A DNA stretch of 64,000 nucleotides. Source: Adiantum capillus-veneris (taxonomy: Eukaryota; Streptophyta; Polypodiopsida; Polypodiales; Pteridaceae). The notes under the pieces are model-generated. The model made no database searches and was not told the origin of the DNA. It was given only the letters and a program-made list of their open reading frames with translations. The DNA lies in assembly GCA_014529385.2 (NCBI GenBank), contig CM043962.1, positions 92,764,180 through 92,828,179 of the forward strand, written 5' to 3'. Below are positions 57,184-64,000 of this stretch, one piece after another. Made by a program: the position numbers and the translations under genes. The stretch's first letter is position 1. Every line of letters begins with the position of its first letter.

Positions 57184-58451
57184 TCAAAACTTGCCACATG
57201 CATGTAATTTCTCTTGTGCTAAAAGAAGTTGTTTTTCGACTTCCCACCTTCTCCTCTTCTTTTGAACAAGTGCTTTGTATGCGTGTGAACATTCCAAGTA
57301 AACTTCCTTGTCTTTGATTGCATCCAATCTTAGCAAGTGTTTTCGGGCTTGACTACATTCCATGTCAAACCATTTCTTCTTGGTGCTACCCTTCTTAGAC
57401 CTTTTGTAAGACATGTGTTTCACCGAAAAGCATTCCTTCACACAAGAGAAAATTACTTCTTTGAAAACTTTCCACTTGCATTCTAATGTTGGGCTCTCTT
57501 GATGCTCTATCATGCTTAACATTTGGTCCACCATATCAGCATATATAAGTGCTCGTTTGAAGTCTAGACGTAGGTACAAATGATTCACATCATGATTGGA
57601 GGCTACATGCTCGGGCCGTTTACCACACTTGAAATCAATACATAACATCCTATGATCCGATTCTGGATTCCATTCACCAAGTGTAAAGCTTTGTATGCAT
57701 TCTAGAGTGGCTTTTGAGAACAACATATAGTCAATCACGCTAGCACTGTTGTGCTTTCTACATGTAAAGTCATTGGTGCCTTGCCATAGAGATAAACCAT
57801 TTGCAATGAGCATTCCGGTACTATTGCACATATGTAGAAGTGACTTTCCATAGTGATCCACTTCTTTTGTATCATTAGAACTTCGATTATACATGTATGA
57901 GTCATCCATTCTTCTTGAGACATGCGGCATGTCTACTTGTTGTGTGTCGTGTTGTAACATATTTGTGCGAACATTCATGTCTCCAAAAACAATGACTTCA
58001 CCTTGATCCTTGTAATGAGCAATGTCTTCCTCTAGTTCAACAAAGGGCTGATCTCTATCCATATTCAAGCAAGCATAAAAGTTGGAGTTATAGTAGGAAT
58101 GTAGCAACCGGCCATAAACATGACTTGACCATTTGGTGGGATGATTTTCAGCCATAAGTAGCGTTTATACTTATCTTCTTTGACAATGGAAACATCTTTC
58201 AAACCCTTTTTGGTCATACATGCTACGCCTCCTTGGCCTCTTCGTTGCTTTGCATTTTTGGCCCACATCAAAGAATGCTCATCGTATTTGTCAAATCCAA
58301 GAATTCGTTGCGCATCATGCTCCCATGTTTCGACAAGAAGTATCACATCAGAGTCATTGGTAAGCTCATCAATGCCAATTCCCGCATTCCATGGATACCC
58401 GTTACAATTCCAAAAGCTTATTCGTAAGCGTGAGTTGGTCTCATAGATCAT
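57184..58451 (-). pseudogene. LINE endonuclease domain with one frameshift
   Basis: From ISFWNCNGYPWN (about 58410) the frame reads the endonuclease start, LLVETWEHD and GGVACMTKKG. A one-frame change near 58080-58150 leads to the frame 58155-57187, with FGDMNVRTN (about 57980), SVIDYMLF (about 57740) and SDHRMLCIDF (about 57655), the remaining catalytic blocks. The frame ends at a TGA (57184), just before the RT part. One frameshift and one stop inactivate the copy. Confidence 0.9.
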
Positions 58452-58611
58452 GTGTCCCTATTTGTTGGGTAGACTTGCATCCTCCTTAAGTGGCTTTTCT
58501 TCTTAAGGTGATACCTTAACCTTCTTGCTTTCTTTCCTCATATGCTTTGCGACGTACATTTTGTTGCATAAGAGTGCGATCCTCATATACATTACAACCT
58601 GTTCCTTTGAG

Positions 58612-58964
<353 letters not shown>

Positions 58965-60759
58965 CTGGCTTGGACTACAACAAGATCCATGCATGTCCAT
59001 TTGATTGCATTCTTTTTCGCAATGAATTCGCAGATTGTCTGTCGTGTCCTAAGTGCGAAACAAACAAGATGCAGTTGGCGAGACAGTGCTAGCTAAAGTG
59101 TTGCGGCATTTCCCTATTATTCCTAGGATAAAAAGCATGTTTCGTTGTGGTTCCATTGCAAAGTTAAAAGGGTGATTTCAAAGTTCAAGACGCCAACAGG
59201 ACATATGCGATGTCTCAAGACAACATTCACCCATGTCGATCAACTGTCAGGACTGAAATCGCACGACTGTCATAAGTTCTTGCAATGCATTCTTCCAATT
59301 GCGATCAAGGGGTGTTTAACGGAGGAAGTGCGGACCTGCATATACAAGATTTCAGAGCTAGTGTGGTGGATCTCTTCCAAGGAGATACGGGAGGAATCTA
59401 TTGAAGTCGCAAGGGCTAACTCCATTGAGGCAGTTTGCATGATTGAGAAGTATCTACCCACGAGCTGCCTAACTATCCAAATGCACTTGCTCGTCCATGT
59501 AGTAGATGAGGTTGTAGTGGCAGGTACAGTCCACAGCCGTTGGATGTTCTTTCTAGAGCGGTTCATGAAAAAACTTAAGGGTTTTGTTCGCCAAAAAGCG
59601 CGTCCAGAGGGGAGCATGGCAGAAGGATAGCTGGTGCAAGAGTCTCTTGTATTGACGATCAAATTTCTATCTGTTTCTGACCCAGAAATGCCTCGTCTAT
59701 GGAGCGATGAGGAGGATGCAAGACTGGTGGGAGAGGAGCCGCAAGGACAAGGGGTGCCGAAGAAAATGAACGACGCCATGCGAGAAAAGATCATGAAGTT
59801 CTGTATACTAAATTCAGCGCCGATGCAAAAATGGCTTGAAAGGTACGAAGAAGAGAGAGAGAGACGCAATAGGGAGCGACAGGATTTTAGGCGAAGCCGA
59901 ACGACTAGAGGTTTACCCTTGCCAAACTATCTCGCTCCTCTACCTGAATTCCCTACAATGGCATGGTTGGACAAGACAGTGAGAGCAGCTCGACATATCG
60001 AAGAACCCATATCTCTAGAAGAGGAAGAGCTGGCTATTGGATGTGACTGGAAGTATCATACATACATGGCACTGTGGTCGCATGGAAAGCATTTCAGAAC
60101 ACAACAAATTGACAGCAGAAGAAACACGTTTGACAATGGGGTAATGGTTAGTTTCATGCAAAAGAGCAGGGCCAATGCCAAAGACACGAATGAGAGCACT
60201 AGCAACCTAGATTATTGTGGTCTGGTGTCAGATATCCTGAAAGTAAGCTTCAAACGGTTTGAGATGTTTTTGTTGGATGTGAAGTGGTTCAAGGTGATTA
60301 CTTCTGGTCGCAATGCAACGGTACGCAGAGATGGAAACAAACTTGTGCAAATAGATCTACAAAGGTTTGGACAGATGCGAGCGACACATTTGCTCTCCCC
60401 GAACATTGCGAGCAAGTGGTCTTTGTACCGGACCCTCGAGAGCGACAATGGTGGTTTGTGGTTCAGGTTGCTCCAAGAAATAAACAAGTATTTGAAGGGC
60501 TAGATCTCCTGGAGGAAAGTCAGTCAGACGACGTCCATACTACTGTGACATTAGATGAGATGGACGAAGGTATGGTAGAGGAAGCTGACAGATATACGAG
60601 GGATGACGCAGACGAGCCATAATTGACACTTGTAGATGAAGATGCAATGGATGAAGATAATCTGCCAGAACGAGTTGGGGCAGAGTTATGTTTGCAATTA
60701 GAGATAGACGATGATACGGTGCAAGATCTTATCGATGATGCCTCACTCGTCGAGGCCTA
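58965..60759 (+). pseudogene. TNP2-type CACTA transposase, core deleted
   Basis: A frame at about 58972-59050 gives LGLDYNKIHACPFDC and then CLSCPKC, the N-terminal zinc-ribbon-like region of plant TNP2 proteins, followed by VLRHFPIIPRIKSMFR in another frame. The frame 59145-59627 then jumps to LKSHDCHKFLQ and RWMFFLERFMKKLKGFV (DUF4218). The Transposase_21 catalytic part expected between these blocks, some hundreds of residues, is missing. After a TAG at 59628, the frame continues to the DUF4216 region (DVKWFKV at about 60280), shifts frame near 60390 (VVFVPDP...WWFVVQVAP), meets a stop at 60620 and ends in an acidic tail closed by a TAG at 60757. The upstream part is lost at the microsatellite. 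Confidence 0.88.
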
Positions 60760-60764
60760 GGCTT

Positions 60765-60858
60765 GTAAGTGTTTGTGTGAAGACGTTGATTTAAAATTAA
60801 GCTTAAAGTTAATTTAAACAACTGTGTTCTGACGCTTTATTTTACTTTCTTTGTGCAG
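60765..60858 (+). other. Predicted intron of the CACTA second gene
   Basis: GTAAGTGTTT donor and TTTGTGCAG acceptor with a T-rich tract before the acceptor. It separates the TNP2 end from the second coding block. Confidence 0.6.
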
Positions 60859-60868
60859 GACTTTTGGT

Positions 60869-61695
60869 ATGGCAGACCGGTTTCCAGATCCCGCTTCTAT
60901 GAGTGCAGATGCATTCATGGGATTCGTTACACGGATGACGTCTGCTCAGATGGCAGAGGCTTCTTAGTACTGGCTAGCCAAAGGCACGGGTACTACGCCT
61001 CTGGGCTTCACACCCGAGGGTCTGACGCCTAGGGGGGGACACCTATGGGTACGACGCCTGCTTCTCCCATCACGGCCGCTTCGACACTTAGGGGTGGGAC
61101 AGAGGCGGGTACGTCCTCATCTCCGCAGCACAGGCGCACTCGTGGATCTCGGCGATCGTCAGGTGGAGGTGGTGGTTGTTGTGGAGGAGGGTCCACAGAT
61201 GCTTCGATCCCTCCTCGCTCACGACCCCCGGCCTACCCAGGCACACCTCTCGACACACCTCTTGGCACACCTCGGACACCTTGGGGGGCACACGATCCTA
61301 GTGCCTCCAAGCTCTATAGTGTACGGGCAGATGGTTCTGTTGACATGGATAGAGTCGGGACTAAGATGAGACAACGGATTCGCCAGCTCGCGGAGCTACA
61401 GTTTTCAACTAGCATTCTGACGTCTTGGGGTGAGCAGGAAAAGGACAAAGTCAATTACATAGTGGAGACCATCCTGAGAGAGTACCAGCCTACTCCGGGT
61501 TCAAACGTTGTTCCGAGGAGGTGGATCAAGGCTGTTGCATGGGACACCGTGAAACATCGACAAGATGCAGCTCCGAAGGCTTTCAGGACCGGCTCGCCGA
61601 AGCCTTCGGGCATCCCACATGAGACGTGGCTGCAGATCAGGGAGGGTGAGTGGACAGTGGACACGCGGTTCAGACAGCAGCGTGAGACCGCGTAG
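60869..61695 (+). pseudogene. CACTA second gene (TNPA-position protein), main exon
   Basis: The start is taken at MADRFPDP (60869), eleven bases after the intron acceptor. A TAG at 60965 and a one-base slip in the G-run at 61030-61036 lead into the open frame 61045-61695. That part has Gly- and Thr/Pro-rich repeats (TPLDTPLGTPRTPWG) and then a charged helical region (KMRQRIRQLAEL...WGEQEKDKVNYIVETILREY) with a conserved W near the end. It occupies the place of the TNPA-like accessory protein of En/Spm elements, which binds subterminal repeats. Domain identity is inferred from position and general composition only. Confidence 0.6.
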
Positions 61696-61760
61696 ATACG
61701 ATACATGACCAGGGGGACATCTCATCTTGGCAGCGGAGGCTTCGACACCTTTCGCTAAGT

Positions 61761-62100
61761 TTGTGAGTTTCTAATCCAATCTTAACTATGGCGTTTTTTA
61801 AAAACACGATGAATCATGTATTCTTATTACTTTGATTTTTGTATAAACACAGAATCTTGCGATGCATCGAGCCCCGACACGTCAGGAGGAGTCAGATGGA
61901 TATCGCAGAGGTATCTATGAAGTATCGAATGATCTTGATGTTTCAGGAGAGCCTGTAACTGGAAGGCCTTACAGTTTCGCTGATCGCTTGAGGTGAGACG
62001 TTAATATGTGTGAGTTGATTTAATTAAGTAAGTATATGTGAAGTAATATCAATACTAATTTTGTGAGTTGTCCTATGTGCAGGTTGTGACGCCTAGTCAT
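61761..62100 (+). other. Further small exons and introns of the CACTA second gene
   Basis: A T-rich tract ending ATAAACACAG (acceptor at about 61852) precedes a short coding-like block with MHRAPTRQEES. A GTGAGACG donor follows at about 61993, and another acceptor TATGTGCAG lies at about 62081. The exons are short and the exact joins are uncertain. Confidence 0.45.
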
Positions 62101-62159
62101 CACTGGACCGGATTTCATATATATGCTTTGTGAGACACAGACACGCTTCTGTGTCTCTT

Positions 62160-62450
62160 TTTTGTATAGACATATATATATGGTTATGATTATTGTTCAG
62201 ACAGTTATTGTTTTCCTTATGGTTATGGTTATTGTCATTATCATTGTATAGACATGGTTATCTCTCCTATTCTTGTATAGACATAGTTATGGTTCAGGTT
62301 TTGTTTATGGTTATGTTTAACTTTCTGGTTATGCTTATGGTTATTGTTAATTTTGTTTATGGTTATGGTTATCTGCATTATGGTTTTGATCAAAGTGGTT
62401 ATGACCGGTTATGGTTTTAAGTTATGGTTATGGTTCGTTACGGTCATTGG
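62160..62450. repeat. Degenerate GGTTAT-type hexamer field
   Basis: TTATGGTTATGGTTATT-like units recur about twenty times with variation. The unit is not the plant telomere heptamer. Confidence 0.75.
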
Positions 62451-62697
62451 CTTTAAATCTCATGTGAGATCTTACATGGATAGCATGTAGGAGGCGTATA
62501 CATGATATGGTTTTTTTTTAAAAGTTTATGTAAAAACGAAGGAAACTCTGTCGAAATTTCTGTGGGAGCACGATTGATTTTGGTGCTGCTCGCTTTTTTG
62601 GTCAGAAGGCAGGAAGTCTGGCTGTGGTGGCTGTGTGCATCTTTTCACTGGGCATAGGCCAGGCTACCTGCCCTCTGCCCAAGATTTTTTTTTCCTG

Positions 62698-62884
62698 TTA
62701 TGGTCCTCGATATTCGCGTCGCTATCTGCATCTATAAATGCTTCTATATACGCGTCGCTATCTGCGTTGCCAATAAACCCTTTCCACGCTTATATCGACG
62801 CTCTTTGCGACAGTTTTACAGGGACGCATATAGCGACGTTAAGCGTCGCTATTTACGTCGATAACACCTTTTTTTGTTGTAGTG
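62698..62884. repeat. CACTA right terminus and subterminal repeats
   Basis: GCGTCGCTAT, ATATCGACGC, AGCGACGTTAAGCGTCGCTAT and CGTCGATAAC units precede the TGTTGTAGTG end. Confidence 0.88.
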
Positions 62885-63281
62885 TTATTTTCATTCTATC
62901 TCGCGTGACACCTCTGCCTCTGCTCGCATCAACTGAGATTCTCAGCTTTTTTCGAACACATTCCAGCTGGTACACCCTACTCGGTCCCTTCCTTAGCCTT
63001 TTAGTTTTATCGTTGTAGAATGCCAATCAGGCCTGAAAATGGGAGGCCACCCTTGAGTTTCTTTCAGAAGGCCAAAATCAAAGTTGGCCTTCGAGCTGAA
63101 AACCAACAATCAATGCAACCCTTCAATTGCAATCCTAAAGTCCATGTGAGACTTCCCATCAAAACTACTGAGTAATCTTAAGCTTCACAATGCATTCTAA
63201 GAATAGCATCAACTTTTGAATCCTTTGATAGTTAAGTGAAGCTCATGACTTACAAAACACTTTAATCATCTCTCTCTCTCT

Positions 63282-63323
<42 letters not shown>

Positions 63324-63560
63324 AGCATGGTTCTATTGCATAGATCGGCTCAAAATTGAAATAACTTTTTGTTAGGCTAATCCAAAATGAAATTGGTAAT
63401 AAGTAGCATAAAACCTTTGTTGTCCAAGCCAAAAAAAAACTCTCAAAAGTCCAACCAACCACACCACTTCATAGGCAAGAAAAAAATCATTTTTTTGCAT
63501 CTAACAATATGCAAGAAAGGCATTTGATAGTTTCATGAAAGCATCAAACCCAAGAAAAAG
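62885..63560. other. No recognised gene; CT microsatellite at 63271-63317
   Basis: Contains the flank duplicate (62906-62933) and a CT run interrupted by CCCCCC. Nothing else supported. Confidence 0.5.
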
Positions 63561-64000
63561 CTATGTATCCACATGTCTGACTCTCCGAAACTTCATGTTG
63601 GCCCAAATCTCATAGATTGCATCCCACTCCACTTTGTCTAAATCATGTGGTGCTGACAATGATAAGAACATGAGCATCTCCAAAGTTTTCAAAGTGAGAC
63701 TACTTCTCTCATCGTCTTTTATGAGATTTTGTTTAGAAAATCCACGCTCACATGCAGCCGTACTCACTGGTATGACAAGTAAAGCCTGCCACATTTTCAT
63801 AAGATTTGGGAATGACTCAATCCATGAGATTTGATCACGACAATGCGACCATGCATCATGAAACCCAAAACTTGAATTTGTCTTGTACAATTGTAGACAA
63901 AACCGATCCACCTCAGCCTCACATAGAAAACCATCAACAAGGCCATTTTGGCTTGATCCAAACTTTGCACATAAACGATCCAAGTACACTTTGTGAGTCT
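63561..64000 (-). CDS. hAT transposase C-terminal dimerisation domain, partial
   Basis: The minus-strand frame is open from the window edge to a stop at 63561-63563. It contains FPNLMKMWQALLVIPVSTAACERGFSKQNLIK-type sequence, the hallmark hAT C-terminal dimerisation region (W-x4-IP-x4-ACERGFS), ending with MLMFLSLSAP and a short tail. Plant and animal proteins of the ZNF862/KIAA1586 type share this end. The rest of the protein, including the DDE core, lies outside. No ATG start is visible; the frame simply enters from the right. It may be an autonomous element or a domesticated relative. Confidence 0.85.
   Translation of the reverse strand, partial: THKVYLDRLCAKFGSSQNGLVDGFLCEAEVDRFCLQLYKTNSSFGFHDAWSHCRDQISWIESFPNLMKMWQALLVIPVSTAACERGFSKQNLIKDDERSSLTLKTLEMLMFLSLSAPHDLDKVEWDAIYEIWANMKFRRVRHVDT

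Noticed and set aside
61045-61695. Host gene independent of transposons
   Set aside because: It lies between the CACTA transposase and the CACTA right end in the same orientation, the usual position of the element's second gene.
62160-62450. Interstitial telomere repeat
   Set aside because: The units are GGTTAT-like and degenerate; plant telomeres use TTTAGGG, which is not present as an array.

Overview
This window is nuclear DNA from a land plant with a large, repeat-rich genome. It contains plant-type Ty1/copia and Ty3/gypsy retrotransposons with plant tRNA primer sites, a CACTA (En/Spm) transposon, hAT sequences, three LINE copies, a tRNA-derived SINE, and very abundant (CT)n/(GA)n microsatellites. 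Two short fragments resemble plant host genes: an IMK2-like LRR receptor kinase and an SMG1-like kinase. The mixture could suit a fern or another large-genome plant, but the species cannot be fixed from sequence alone. No intact host gene, rRNA or functional tRNA gene was recognised. Almost every coding region is a decayed transposable-element gene.

Layout. 1-3515: a LINE (plus strand) with scattered in-frame stops. 4168-17656: a Ty3/gypsy element with both LTRs, inserted inside a CT microsatellite. It has a tRNA-Asp-type primer site, a gag with four zinc knuckles, a usual protease-RT-RNase H-integrase order, a second aspartic-protease-like domain after integrase, and an extra ORF behind an internal polypurine tract. 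18060-18208: a SINE-like tRNA relic. 19887-25080: a Ty1/copia element with a perfect 5-bp target duplication and a 144-bp duplication inside its 3' LTR. 27245-28520: a LINE endonuclease fragment. 30237-30386: a LINE 3' end. 32266-34018: the two host-gene fragments. 36990-37325: an unidentified ORF behind a plausible splice acceptor.

37914-53200 is a nest. The outermost layer is a degenerate short-LTR retroelement with a tRNA-Met-like primer site. Inside it lies a minus-strand chromovirus (about 41472-51119). Inside that, between gag and protease, is an inverted solo LTR of the same LTR family (46749-48612, target duplication GTGGA). Inside the solo LTR is a 217-bp hAT-type MITE (48052-48268, target duplication GTGATGCA). 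The chromovirus's own 3' LTR preserves the empty site for the MITE.

53547-62884 is a CACTA transposon with CACTACAACA termini, TCGACG-rich subterminal repeats, a TNP2 transposase lacking its core, and a second multi-exon gene. It has been invaded by a truncated LINE 3' end and by a nearly full-length LINE (55010-58620, minus). The window ends in a hAT transposase dimerisation domain that runs off the edge.

How the parts interact: the four LINE 3' ends share a small terminal hairpin, and most run into CT or related simple repeats, so LINE insertion may be one source of the microsatellites. The gypsy element in turn used such a microsatellite as its target. Stops are often the kind made by C-to-T change at methylated sites, in keeping with long silencing.
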